Origin: Pelagibacteraceae bacterium AG-439-F23
GTDB taxonomy: Bacteria; Pseudomonadota; Alphaproteobacteria; Pelagibacterales; Pelagibacteraceae
Assembly (NCBI GenBank): GCA_003212415.1
Contig: QCPT01000009.1
Span: forward strand, 1-49,255
Length of the DNA stretch: 49,255 bases
Reading direction: 5' to 3'
Made by a program: the position numbers and the translations under genes. This document shows, piece by piece, positions 33,325 through 41,689 of the stretch. Numbering within the stretch: the first letter of the stretch is position 1; every line of letters begins with the position of its first letter. A model generated the notes under the pieces. That model was given only the letters and a program-made list of their open reading frames with translations. It did no database searches and was not told the origin of the DNA.

Positions 33325-36015
33325 ATGATCAAAAGAGATCTTTATTATGAAAGAATCCCAACTAAATCACTAAGAGAAGATGTTAGATATTTAGGAAATA
33401 TCTTAGGAAAAGTTATAAAGCAGCAAGAGGGAATAAATTTTTTTAGATTAGTTGAAGATGTTCGACTTTTATCAAAAGCGAATACGTCAAATACCGATAA
33501 AAGAAAATCATTTCAAAATCTTTCAAATAAAATTAAAAATTTAAGTCCAATCAATTTGTTTAAATTAACAAGAGCTTTCACACATTTTATGAATTTTATT
33601 AATATAGCCGAATCTATTGATGGATCTCGAAAGCTCGATGAATATGAAAACAAAAATCTAATTGGCAGTAATAAAAATATTTTCATTGAAGAAATATTTG
33701 AAAGTTTTTTTAAGGACAGGAAAATTCCAAATAATAAAATCTATGATATAGCAAAAAATTTAAATATTGGAATTGTTTTAACTGCACATCCAACAGAAGT
33801 AAAAAGAAGAACTTTAATACTTAAATATCGTAAAATTACTGAAATATTGGAGCAAAGAGATTTGTTAAAAAATTTTCCCTCAAAAATAAAAATTTTGGAT
33901 AAAAAATTATACGATGAATTTACAATAATATGGAATACCGATGAATTGAAAAGAACTAGACCCACACCTTCTGATGAAGCAAGATGGGGACTTGCAATCA
34001 TCGAAGATAGTTTGTGGGAAACTATTCCAAAAGTTTATAGGAGATTAAACGATATTTTTGTAAAAAATATTGGAAAAGGATTACCAAAAAACTTTAACCC
34101 AATTGAATTTGGTTCTTGGATGGGAGGAGATAGAGATGGAAATCCAAATGTTACTGCCAAAGTTACAAAAGAAGTAATTTTATTATCAAGATGGGAAGCT
34201 GCAAAATTATATGAAAAAGAATTAACAAAATTAATTAGATCTTTATCTATAGACAAATGTTCAAAAAAAATAATAAAAAAAACTGGAAAAACTTTTGAGC
34301 CCTATAGAGTTTATTTAAGGCCACTAAGAAATAAAATTCGTCAAACCTATAAAATAATAGAACAACATTTAATTGAAAGAAAACCATTAGACCAAAAAAA
34401 ACTACTATCAAACAAAGAAGAGATTTTAAAACCGTTAAGGGTAGTCAGAGAATCGTTAGAAGAAAATCAAAACGAAAATATTGCTAGTGGAGATTTATTA
34501 GATTTAATGAGAAGAACTAAATGCTTTGGAATTAATTTGGCGAGATTAGATATTAGACAAGAGTCATCAAGACATTCACAATTAATTTCTGAATTTTTAA
34601 AAAGAAAATATAAAATTAATTATGATAAATGGAACGAAAATAAAAAAATAAAATTTTTATCTTCAAAAATTAAATCAAAAATAAATGTTATAAATAAATT
34701 TTCGTTTAAAAATAAAGAAAATAAAGAAGTGTGGTCAACTTTTAACATCTTATCAGAAGAACCAAAAGAATGTTTAGGTGCTTATGTAATTTCTATGACG
34801 TCATCGGCATCAGACATCTTGTCTGTAGAATTTCTTCAAAAGGAAGCAAAAATTAAAGATTCTCTTAGAGTTGTTCCGCTTTTCGAAACTTTAGATGATT
34901 TAATAAACGCTAAATCTATAATGAAAAAATTATTTTCATTAAATTGGTATAGAAAATTAGTTAATTACAAACAAGAAGTAATGATTGGTTATTCAGATTC
35001 AAGTAAAGATGCTGGAAAATTGTCTGCAAGTTGGCATCAATATAAAGCCCAAGAAGAAATTATAAAATTAGCAAAAAAATACAAAATTGAAGTTACATTT
35101 TTTCATGGACGAGGAGGTTCCGCTGGTCGTGGAGGAGGTCCTATCCAAGCAACTTTGAGATCTCAACCACCAAATTCAGTAAATGGAAAAATTAGAATCA
35201 CAGACCAAGGTGAAGTAATACAACAAAAATATGGATATGAACCGATGGCTAAATATAATCTTTGTAGTTATATAGGTGCCGTCATGCAGGCCACTCTTAC
35301 TCCGCCACCTTATCCGAAAAAAGAATGGAGAAGCTTGATAGAAAAAATGTCAGAAATTTCAACTAACTCATACAGAAAAAATATAAATGAAAATTCTGAT
35401 TTTATTAGATATTTTAAAACTGTAACCCCGCATGTTTCTTTAGGAAAATTATCTATAGGTTCAAGACCATCAAAAAGAAAAAATGTAGATAATATTCAAA
35501 GCTTAAGAGCAATACCGTGGGTATTTGCTTGGACACAAATTAGATTGATGTTGCCATCATGGCTTGGAAGTGCAAAAGCGTTAAGGTATTCTTCCACGAA
35601 AAAATTTAAAAAAACTTTGATTAAAATGGAAAAAGATTGGCCATTCTTTAACTCTACAATGGATATATTAGATATGGTTATATCAAAAGCAGATCCTGAG
35701 ATTTCTAAAATTTACGAAGATAATTTAGCAGATTATAAATTAAAGAAAGTTGGAAACAAACTAAGGCTTCAATTCGATGAAATAAAAAAACTAAATAAAC
35801 GAATAACTCCAAAAGAAATTATTAAAGCCAGAAAAGAATTTAGAACATCGGTTATTGTTAGAAATATTTATTCAGAAGTATTAAACATTATACAAGCGGC
35901 AACAATGAGCAAACTTTCTCGAAAAAAATATAATTCAAAAGAAAAAAAATATCTTGAAGATGCGTTAATGACTTCAATTGCAGGAATTTCGGCCGCAATG
36001 AAAAATACAGGCTAA
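33325..36015 (+). CDS. ppc: Phosphoenolpyruvate carboxylase
   Basis: PEP carboxylase makes oxaloacetate from PEP and bicarbonate to refill the TCA cycle. The 896-residue protein is full length. The catalytic His is H155 in TAHPTEVKRRT; the second conserved region is GSWMGGDRDGNPNVT near 263, MIGYSDSSKDAGKLSASW is near 553, the glycine-rich loop FHGRGGSAGRGGGP is near 593, and the C-terminal NTG ends the protein as in the family. It directly follows the catabolic genes (three-base gap) and abuts ccdA. The position downstream of pathways that yield pyruvate or lactate makes sense but may be coincidental. Confidence 0.97.
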   Translation: MIKRDLYYERIPTKSLREDVRYLGNILGKVIKQQEGINFFRLVEDVRLLSKANTSNTDKRKSFQNLSNKIKNLSPINLFKLTRAFTHFMNFINIAESIDGSRKLDEYENKNLIGSNKNIFIEEIFESFFKDRKIPNNKIYDIAKNLNIGIVLTAHPTEVKRRTLILKYRKITEILEQRDLLKNFPSKIKILDKKLYDEFTIIWNTDELKRTRPTPSDEARWGLAIIEDSLWETIPKVYRRLNDIFVKNIGKGLPKNFNPIEFGSWMGGDRDGNPNVTAKVTKEVILLSRWEAAKLYEKELTKLIRSLSIDKCSKKIIKKTGKTFEPYRVYLRPLRNKIRQTYKIIEQHLIERKPLDQKKLLSNKEEILKPLRVVRESLEENQNENIASGDLLDLMRRTKCFGINLARLDIRQESSRHSQLISEFLKRKYKINYDKWNENKKIKFLSSKIKSKINVINKFSFKNKENKEVWSTFNILSEEPKECLGAYVISMTSSASDILSVEFLQKEAKIKDSLRVVPLFETLDDLINAKSIMKKLFSLNWYRKLVNYKQEVMIGYSDSSKDAGKLSASWHQYKAQEEIIKLAKKYKIEVTFFHGRGGSAGRGGGPIQATLRSQPPNSVNGKIRITDQGEVIQQKYGYEPMAKYNLCSYIGAVMQATLTPPPYPKKEWRSLIEKMSEISTNSYRKNINENSDFIRYFKTVTPHVSLGKLSIGSRPSKRKNVDNIQSLRAIPWVFAWTQIRLMLPSWLGSAKALRYSSTKKFKKTLIKMEKDWPFFNSTMDILDMVISKADPEISKIYEDNLADYKLKKVGNKLRLQFDEIKKLNKRITPKEIIKARKEFRTSVIVRNIYSEVLNIIQAATMSKLSRKKYNSKEKKYLEDALMTSIAGISAAMKNTG

Positions 36016-36723
36016 ATGATAGAATTATTCATAGCTTTTGGAGCTGGATTAATAAGTTTTTTATCTCCTTGTGTATTACCACTTATACCAGGATACATCT
36101 CTTATATATCAGGCAGTTCATTGAACGAACTTATAGAAAAAAAAACTGTTAATATTTTTCCTATAATATTATTTACATTTGGTTTCTCGCTTGTTTTCAT
36201 ATCTTTTGGTGCAACAGCATCATTTTTAGGTTCTGTTATTTTAAATAATTCTTATGAGTTAAGAATAGCATCAGGAATTATTATAATAATTTTTTCATTA
36301 CATATTCTTGGAATCATTAATTTAAATTTTTTAAATTATGAAAAAAGAATTTATACAGAAAAAAAATCAGGAATTTTTAGTTCAATATTAGTTGGTATGG
36401 CATTTGGTTTTGGTTGGACACCGTGCATAGGACCTATTCTAGGTTCTATTTTAGCTCTAGCTTCAACAGAACAAAGTTTAAATAGAGGAATTCTTTTATT
36501 AATTTTTTATTCCTTAGGTTTAGCAATACCTTTTATTTTATCTGGGTATTTGATTCAAAAATTTTTAGTTTTTTCAAAAAATTTAAAATCAAAAATGAAT
36601 ATTATTTTAAAATCAGGTGGCGCTTTATTGTTACTGACAGGTATACTTATGATTACAAATCAACTACAAGCATTAGGATTTTATTTATTAAAATACATAC
36701 CTATATTACAAAACATAGGATAA
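36016..36723 (+). CDS. ccdA: CcdA/DsbD-like membrane thiol-disulfide transporter
   Basis: This 235-residue inner-membrane protein carries reducing equivalents from cytoplasmic thioredoxin to the periplasm, mainly for cytochrome c maturation. The two conserved Cys-Pro motifs are FLSPCVLPLIPGY near residue 19 and GWTPCIGPILG near 137, each within a hydrophobic segment. About six membrane helices are visible. It starts directly at the ppc stop and ends directly at the start of the FMN reductase gene. No cytochrome c maturation gene is adjacent, so its partner is not shown here. Confidence 0.92.
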   Translation: MIELFIAFGAGLISFLSPCVLPLIPGYISYISGSSLNELIEKKTVNIFPIILFTFGFSLVFISFGATASFLGSVILNNSYELRIASGIIIIIFSLHILGIINLNFLNYEKRIYTEKKSGIFSSILVGMAFGFGWTPCIGPILGSILALASTEQSLNRGILLLIFYSLGLAIPFILSGYLIQKFLVFSKNLKSKMNIILKSGGALLLLTGILMITNQLQALGFYLLKYIPILQNIG

Positions 36724-37308
36724 ATGATGAAAATTTATCAAATTGACTGTAGTGCTAGAAAAGAAGGCTCAACTTCAAGATCATTAGCAAAAAAATTATT
36801 AAATAAAATTAAAAAACCTGAAGATGAATTAATTTATAGAGATTTGGATAATGAAATGCTGTTTATATCAGGTTTAACAGAGTCAGGAATGAAAATTCCA
36901 GAAGAAAACCAAACTGATCAACATAAAAAAATGTTTGAGTTGTCAGATAGACTGGTGATGGAATTAAAAGAAAGCGATGTCATAATTATATCTGTTCCTA
37001 TTTATAACTTTGGTCCGCCTGCCACATTAAAAGCATGGGCTGATTTAGCGGCAAGAGTTAAAATGACTTTTAAATATAATGAAGACGGTAGAAGAGTAGG
37101 TTTGCTAGAAGATAAACAAGTATATTTAGTAATAACATCTGGCGGAACAAAAATACAAGGAGATGATGACTATCTAACTCCATGGTTAATACATATGTTA
37201 AATTTTTTTGGAATACAAAAAATAGAAATAATTTCTGCTGATCAAATGGCAATTGACCATAAAAAAACAATAAAAGAGGCTGAAGCAAAGATTGATAGTT
37301 TATTTTAG
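36724..37308 (+). CDS. FMN-dependent NADH-azoreductase-like flavoprotein
   Basis: This 194-residue flavodoxin-fold oxidoreductase resembles AzoR and NAD(P)H quinone reductases. The FMN phosphate-binding start is IDCSARKEGSTSRSLAKKL near residues 6-24, the isoalloxazine region is VPIYNFGPPATLKAWADLAAR near 92-112, and the GG loop in VITSGGTKIQ near 138 is typical. It may reduce quinones for protection against redox stress. It abuts ccdA without spacer. A second ATG directly follows the first codon (MM), so the true start may be one codon later. Its TAG stop overlaps the TAA stop of the next, convergent gene. Confidence 0.88.
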   Translation: MMKIYQIDCSARKEGSTSRSLAKKLLNKIKKPEDELIYRDLDNEMLFISGLTESGMKIPEENQTDQHKKMFELSDRLVMELKESDVIIISVPIYNFGPPATLKAWADLAARVKMTFKYNEDGRRVGLLEDKQVYLVITSGGTKIQGDDDYLTPWLIHMLNFFGIQKIEIISADQMAIDHKKTIKEAEAKIDSLF

Positions 37309-38414
37309 ATATTAAATTTTCTTTTTAAATGTCTTAATTTGCCTTCGGTGCTATCAAAATCAATATAGCAACCTTGTAAAAATCTATTTCCTTCTTCTGG
37401 ATCAAATTTTGTTCTTCCGTGCAAAACTCTGTAATTATCCATCATCATAAGGTCTTTTGGAGCCAACTTAAATTCTATTCTATTTTTTTCAGCGTTATAT
37501 AAATCAGATAATTTTTTTCTAGCTTTATAATATAAATCTAATTTATTTTTTTCTAATATTGGAACATAATCTAATCTTGGGCTAAATCTTACTTGTTTAA
37601 ATTCTTTATTATCATCTAAATGAATTAATTCAGACCAATCTTCCAACACCACACTTTTGTCAGTAAATTTAAATCTAACTTTTACTTCTGATAGAATTTT
37701 ATAAAATTCTGGATCACTTTTTTTAAAATTTTCAGTTACTGTATATCCATCCACAAGTGTTGAAAAACCTCCTTTAACTTCATTTTCAATACAATGTAAT
37801 AGTTGAATGCAAGGCACTGGATTTCTATAGGGATTATCTGTATGCGGACTTAAATGCAAAGTTGTATAAGCAAGATCATTCGGATTTGACTTAGATCTTA
37901 CATTAAAATGTTCGCCAAAATTTGTTCTTCTAACGCTACCAATTGAATTGGCAAAATTAACTATAAAATTATTTTCAGTCGGTACATTTTTTATTATTAC
38001 AAAACCGTATTCATAAAAAGAAACCAGCATTTCATGCATTTCTTTAGAATCATAAAAATTTTCATTAAAATTAAAATTTTTTATATTTTCTAAACTTGAG
38101 TCCCATTTAATTTTATTAATTGATTTTATTACAGTATCTTTTTTTGAAAATTCTGAAGTTATTCTATCTAAAGCAAGTTTTAAATTTACACCATCATTGA
38201 AATGAATTTTAAGAAATCCTTCATTAATTATAGCTTTTTCTATTGATACTTCGCTGTTCATAGAAGATGGATCAAATAATCTTTGTTGAGTTCCTTTGTC
38301 TAAATATTTTTCTCCATCAACTCTTTCTCTCAACCAAAATGGGTGTATTTCTTGAATAGAAGAGCCATTATTAAATAATACTTTATTGTTATCCACTTCT
38401 ATTTTCATAAACAA
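37305..38414 (-). CDS. Gamma-butyrobetaine hydroxylase-like 2OG/Fe(II) dioxygenase
   Basis: The 369-residue protein has an N-terminal DUF971-like domain (about residues 1-85, with HPFWLRERVDGEKYLDKGTQ near 24) followed by a TauD/TfdA domain. The iron HxD motif is in LSPHTDNPYRNPVPCIQLLH near 188, and the distal His is in NYRVLHGRTKFDP near 331. The layout matches gamma-butyrobetaine hydroxylase and the marine 2-trimethylaminoethylphosphonate dioxygenase TmpA. The actual quaternary-amine substrate cannot be told apart here. Two in-frame ATGs (38414 and 38408) are possible starts; it is divergent from the HisN-type gene across 60 bases. Confidence 0.88.
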   Translation of the reverse strand: MFMKIEVDNNKVLFNNGSSIQEIHPFWLRERVDGEKYLDKGTQQRLFDPSSMNSEVSIEKAIINEGFLKIHFNDGVNLKLALDRITSEFSKKDTVIKSINKIKWDSSLENIKNFNFNENFYDSKEMHEMLVSFYEYGFVIIKNVPTENNFIVNFANSIGSVRRTNFGEHFNVRSKSNPNDLAYTTLHLSPHTDNPYRNPVPCIQLLHCIENEVKGGFSTLVDGYTVTENFKKSDPEFYKILSEVKVRFKFTDKSVVLEDWSELIHLDDNKEFKQVRFSPRLDYVPILEKNKLDLYYKARKKLSDLYNAEKNRIEFKLAPKDLMMMDNYRVLHGRTKFDPEEGNRFLQGCYIDFDSTEGKLRHLKRKFNI

Positions 38415-38474
38415 ATTAAGGATTATTTAAATTTTGTCTTTAATCAAGATAAATAACATTGTATTTCAAGTCAG

Positions 38475-39278
38475 ATGTCGGAGAAAAAAATTATAAAAAA
38501 TAAAGAGTTTCCTGGTTTTTTAAATAGATTAGCGAAAGACTTAACAAAGTATTACTATAGGAAGCTAAACAAAAAATTTAAAGTTAATAACAAGTTGAAA
38601 GGCAAAGGTTACGATCCCGTTACAACTGCTGATATCGCTTTTGAAAAATTTATTAGATCAAAAATTAGTAAAAAGTTTCCAAATCATGAAATCATAGGTG
38701 AAGAATATGGTCATAAAAAATCAAAAAGCGATTTCACTTGGATAATAGATCCAATTGATGGAACGCGATCATTTGTGATTGGCAACCCAACTTGGAGCAA
38801 TTTAATATCTTTAAATTATAAAGGGAAACCAATATTTGGATTAGCCAATTTTCCTAAGTTAAAAAAATATTACTATAATATTTCAATTGATAAAGCTTAT
38901 GTAGTTGAAAATAATAAAAAGACAAAACTAAGTGTAAATAAAAAAGCTACTTTAAAAAATATGAAAGTTTCAGGTGCATTTCATGGTTGGCTTTCATTAA
39001 ATAAACAAAAAAAAATTCCAAAAGTTTTAAAACTTATGCAATTTCCTTGTTTTGATGCGTTAAGTTATGCACATTTGTGTGAAGGAAGAATAGATGTAGT
39101 TCTTCAATGTCAAAACAAAATTTGGGATATTCATCCTCTTATTCCAATTATAAAAGCTTCAGGTGGAATTGCTACGACTTGGGATAATAAAGATGCAAAA
39201 AATGGAGGGAGCGTTCTTATTTCATCAAATAAAATAATCCATAAAAAATTTTTAAAACTTTTAAAACCTGTAGCTTAA
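38475..39278 (+). CDS. hisN: HisN-type inositol monophosphatase-family phosphatase
   Basis: This 267-residue Mg-dependent phosphatase belongs to the inositol-monophosphatase superfamily. Motifs are GEEYGHKKS near residue 74 and WIIDPIDGTRSFVIGNPTW near 91-109, the latter typical of the histidinol-phosphatase HisN branch (DGTRSF..G.P.W), and IWDIHPLIPIIKASGG near 224. It may dephosphorylate L-histidinol phosphate in histidine synthesis. Inositol monophosphate is a plausible alternative in view of the iol genes in this window, but the RSF signature favours HisN. No other his gene is near. It is two bases from the amidotransferase gene. Confidence 0.82.
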   Translation: MSEKKIIKNKEFPGFLNRLAKDLTKYYYRKLNKKFKVNNKLKGKGYDPVTTADIAFEKFIRSKISKKFPNHEIIGEEYGHKKSKSDFTWIIDPIDGTRSFVIGNPTWSNLISLNYKGKPIFGLANFPKLKKYYYNISIDKAYVVENNKKTKLSVNKKATLKNMKVSGAFHGWLSLNKQKKIPKVLKLMQFPCFDALSYAHLCEGRIDVVLQCQNKIWDIHPLIPIIKASGGIATTWDNKDAKNGGSVLISSNKIIHKKFLKLLKPVA

Positions 39279-39280
39279 AA

Positions 39281-40003
39281 ATGAAAATTATAATTCTTCA
39301 ACATATTAGTATTGAAGATCCAGGTTATATCAAAGACTTAATGATAGAGGACAAATTTGATTTAACAACAATAGAGTTAGACCAAGGAGAAAAAATCCCT
39401 CAGGATTTATCAAAATATGATGCAATGTTTTGTATGGGTGGACCGATGGATACTTGGATGGAAAAAGATTATCCATGGTTAATTGAAGAAAAAAAAAAAA
39501 TTAAAGAATTTGTTGTTGATTTAAAAAAACCATATTTGGGTTTTTGTTTAGGCTGTCAATTATTAGGAGAGGTAGTTGGTGGTTCAGTTGTCAAATCAAA
39601 AAATCCAGAAATTGGAATGTTAAATATTAATTTTTCAGATAATAAAAAATCAGATTTATTATTTAATCAATTTCCAGACCAGATAAAATCTTTGCAATGG
39701 CATTCATATGAAGTTCAAGAACTAGATAAAAAAGAAAACATAACTTTATTAGCATCATCCCCTGAAACAAAGTATCAAATATTCAAGTATCAAAAACATG
39801 CTTATGGAATTCAATTTCATATTGAAATTAAAGATACAACAGTTGAGGAATGGGGATGTGTTCCAGAATATAAATCTGCTTTAGAAAAGCAACTAGGACA
39901 AGGAGCTTTAGAGAAATTCGATGAAGATGCTAAAAACAACATGTCAAACATGAACAAATACTCAAAAATTCTTTACGAAAATTTCAAAAAATTACTTATA
40001 TAA
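39281..40003 (+). CDS. Class I glutamine amidotransferase-like protein
   Basis: This 240-residue protein has a single class I glutamine amidotransferase (GATase1) domain. The nucleophile Cys lies in LGFCLGCQLLGEVVGG near residue 88, MFCMGGPMDTWM is near 48, and the His and Glu of the triad are in IQFHIEIKD near 186. There is no attached synthetase domain, so it is of the GMP-synthase-like type found alone in many bacteria, acting on unknown substrates (gamma-glutamyl compounds are an example). It is likely co-transcribed with hisN. The 61 bases between it and the next gene hold the promoter and ribosome-binding site of the peptide transporter operon. Confidence 0.85.
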   Translation: MKIIILQHISIEDPGYIKDLMIEDKFDLTTIELDQGEKIPQDLSKYDAMFCMGGPMDTWMEKDYPWLIEEKKKIKEFVVDLKKPYLGFCLGCQLLGEVVGGSVVKSKNPEIGMLNINFSDNKKSDLLFNQFPDQIKSLQWHSYEVQELDKKENITLLASSPETKYQIFKYQKHAYGIQFHIEIKDTTVEEWGCVPEYKSALEKQLGQGALEKFDEDAKNNMSNMNKYSKILYENFKKLLI

Positions 40004-40053
40004 ATAGCTTTAGTTTACTTGATTAATAGGCTAGATTTTCGAATTAAATAATT

Positions 40054-40061
40054 AGGAGGGG
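40054..40061 (+). promoter_or_regulatory. Strong Shine-Dalgarno of the oligopeptide-binding protein gene
   Basis: AGGAGGGG ends three bases before the ATG at 40065. It is the best ribosome-binding match in the window and precedes a periplasmic binding protein expected to be abundant. Confidence 0.8.
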
Positions 40062-40064
40062 AAA

Positions 40065-41627
40065 ATGAAACCTAAAAATTTGCTAAGAATTTTACTGGCA
40101 TTTTTATTTGTTTTTGCATCAACGCAAACTTTTGCAAAAACTATCAAATGGTCAATGCAAGGAGATAGTTTAACACTAGATCCACATGCACAAAATGAAG
40201 GACCTACTACACAAGTATCAAGACAAGTCTATGAAGCTTTAGTTACAAGAGGATTAGATATGTCAATTGGACCTCAACTTGCAACTAAATGGGCAACTGT
40301 TGACGAAAATACTTGGTATTTTTACTTAAGAGAAGATGTAAAGTTTTCTAATGGACAGGCAATGACATCAGCAGATGTTGTGTATAGTATATTAAGAGCA
40401 AAACAACCTACATCAGATTTTAAAGAGTATATTAGTACAATTTCAGGAGTTAAAGCAATTGATGATTACACTGTTCAAATTAAAACAAGCAAACCAAATC
40501 CAATTCTTTTAAACCAATTGTCAAATATTTTTATAATGTCTAAACAATGGTGTGCAGATAATTTTGCGATTGTTCCGCAGAATTGGGATGCATCTCAAGA
40601 AACTTTCTCGGCTACTAATGCTATGGGAACTGGACCATTTAAAATTACTTTAAGAGAACCTAATACTAAAACGGTTTTCAAAAGAAATAAAAAATGGTGG
40701 GGATCAATGAAAGACAGCAAAGTAACTGAAATACATTTACTTCCAATTAAGAATGCAGCTACTAGAGTTGCAGCTTTATTATCTGGAGAAATTGATTTAG
40801 TTACTGATGCTCCTGTACAAGACTTAGCGCGTATTACAGCTTCAGCTGGACATAAAGTTGAAAGCACTCCACAAATGCGTACAATATTTCTTGGAATGGA
40901 CCAAGCTGCTGACAAATTAAGAACAGGTAACACTGGTGATAACCCATTTAAGAAGTTAGCCGTAAGACAAGCTCTTTATCAAGCAATTGATATAGAGGCT
41001 ATTAAGAAAAAAGTTATGAGAGGCTTAAGTGAACCTGCGGGAATTATAACTTTCCCAGGTGTAAATGGATATACTGAGGATCTAGATAAAAGATTGCCTT
41101 ATGATGTTGGTGCAGCTAAAAAATTATTAGCTGACGCTGGTTATCCGAATGGCTTTGAAGTTGAACTAAGATGTCCAAATGATAGATATGTAAATGACGA
41201 AGCTATTTGCACAGCTGTTGTTGGAATGTTAGGAAAAATTGGAGTTAAAGTAAATTTATTTGCTCAAACTAAAAGTAAACACTTCAAAGAACTTAAAGAC
41301 AACCAAGGTGATTTTTATATGCTAGGATGGGGTGTACCTACCTTAGACAGTCACTATGTGTTCCACTATTTATATGAGTCTGGAGCAAGTTGGAATAAAG
41401 TTAACTTTAGTAATTCAGATGTCGACGCCGCAATAAGAGTAATGGAAGGCGAAGTTGATTTAGACAAGAGAAATGCTGCTATAGCAAAAGCTTGGAAAAT
41501 TGTAAAAGACGATATTTCTTATCTTCCTTTACACCACCAAGTGATTTCTTGGGCATCTAAAAGCGATGTTAATGTTCCAATAAGACCGAATAACGAACCG
41601 TTATTCCGTTTTTCAAGCTTTAACTAA
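40065..41627 (+). CDS. Oligopeptide-type ABC transporter substrate-binding protein (family 5)
   Basis: This 520-residue periplasmic binding protein is of the DppA/OppA/NikA (SBP_bac_5) family. The signal peptide (MKPKNLLRILLAFLFVFAS, cleavage after TFA near residue 25) is clear. Family blocks follow: DSLTLDPHAQNEGPTTQVSR near 34, WYFYLREDVKFSNGQAMTSA near 90 and MGTGPFKI near 187. The C-terminal region has DVDAAIRVMEGEVDLDKRNA near 465. The ligand may be peptides or a modified amine; the family is broad. It is followed by a strong hairpin before the permease genes. Confidence 0.93.
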   Translation: MKPKNLLRILLAFLFVFASTQTFAKTIKWSMQGDSLTLDPHAQNEGPTTQVSRQVYEALVTRGLDMSIGPQLATKWATVDENTWYFYLREDVKFSNGQAMTSADVVYSILRAKQPTSDFKEYISTISGVKAIDDYTVQIKTSKPNPILLNQLSNIFIMSKQWCADNFAIVPQNWDASQETFSATNAMGTGPFKITLREPNTKTVFKRNKKWWGSMKDSKVTEIHLLPIKNAATRVAALLSGEIDLVTDAPVQDLARITASAGHKVESTPQMRTIFLGMDQAADKLRTGNTGDNPFKKLAVRQALYQAIDIEAIKKKVMRGLSEPAGIITFPGVNGYTEDLDKRLPYDVGAAKKLLADAGYPNGFEVELRCPNDRYVNDEAICTAVVGMLGKIGVKVNLFAQTKSKHFKELKDNQGDFYMLGWGVPTLDSHYVFHYLYESGASWNKVNFSNSDVDAAIRVMEGEVDLDKRNAAIAKAWKIVKDDISYLPLHHQVISWASKSDVNVPIRPNNEPLFRFSSFN

Positions 41628-41635
41628 ACTATTAA

Positions 41636-41669
41636 TTACAAGCCCTTTAGCAAACTAAAGGGCTTGTAA
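41636..41669 (+). terminator. Strong hairpin without T-tract after the peptide-binding-protein gene
   Basis: A perfect 15-bp stem (41636-41650 with 41655-41669; core CAAGCCCTTTAG) and a four-base CAAA loop start eight bases after the binding-protein stop codon. It is not followed by a run of T, so termination may be weak or Rho-assisted. It could instead protect the 3' end of the binding-protein mRNA or serve as a processing site, as known for intercistronic hairpins in other transporter operons. Confidence 0.8.
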
Positions 41670-41689
41670 ACAAACAAACTTTTCTAAAA

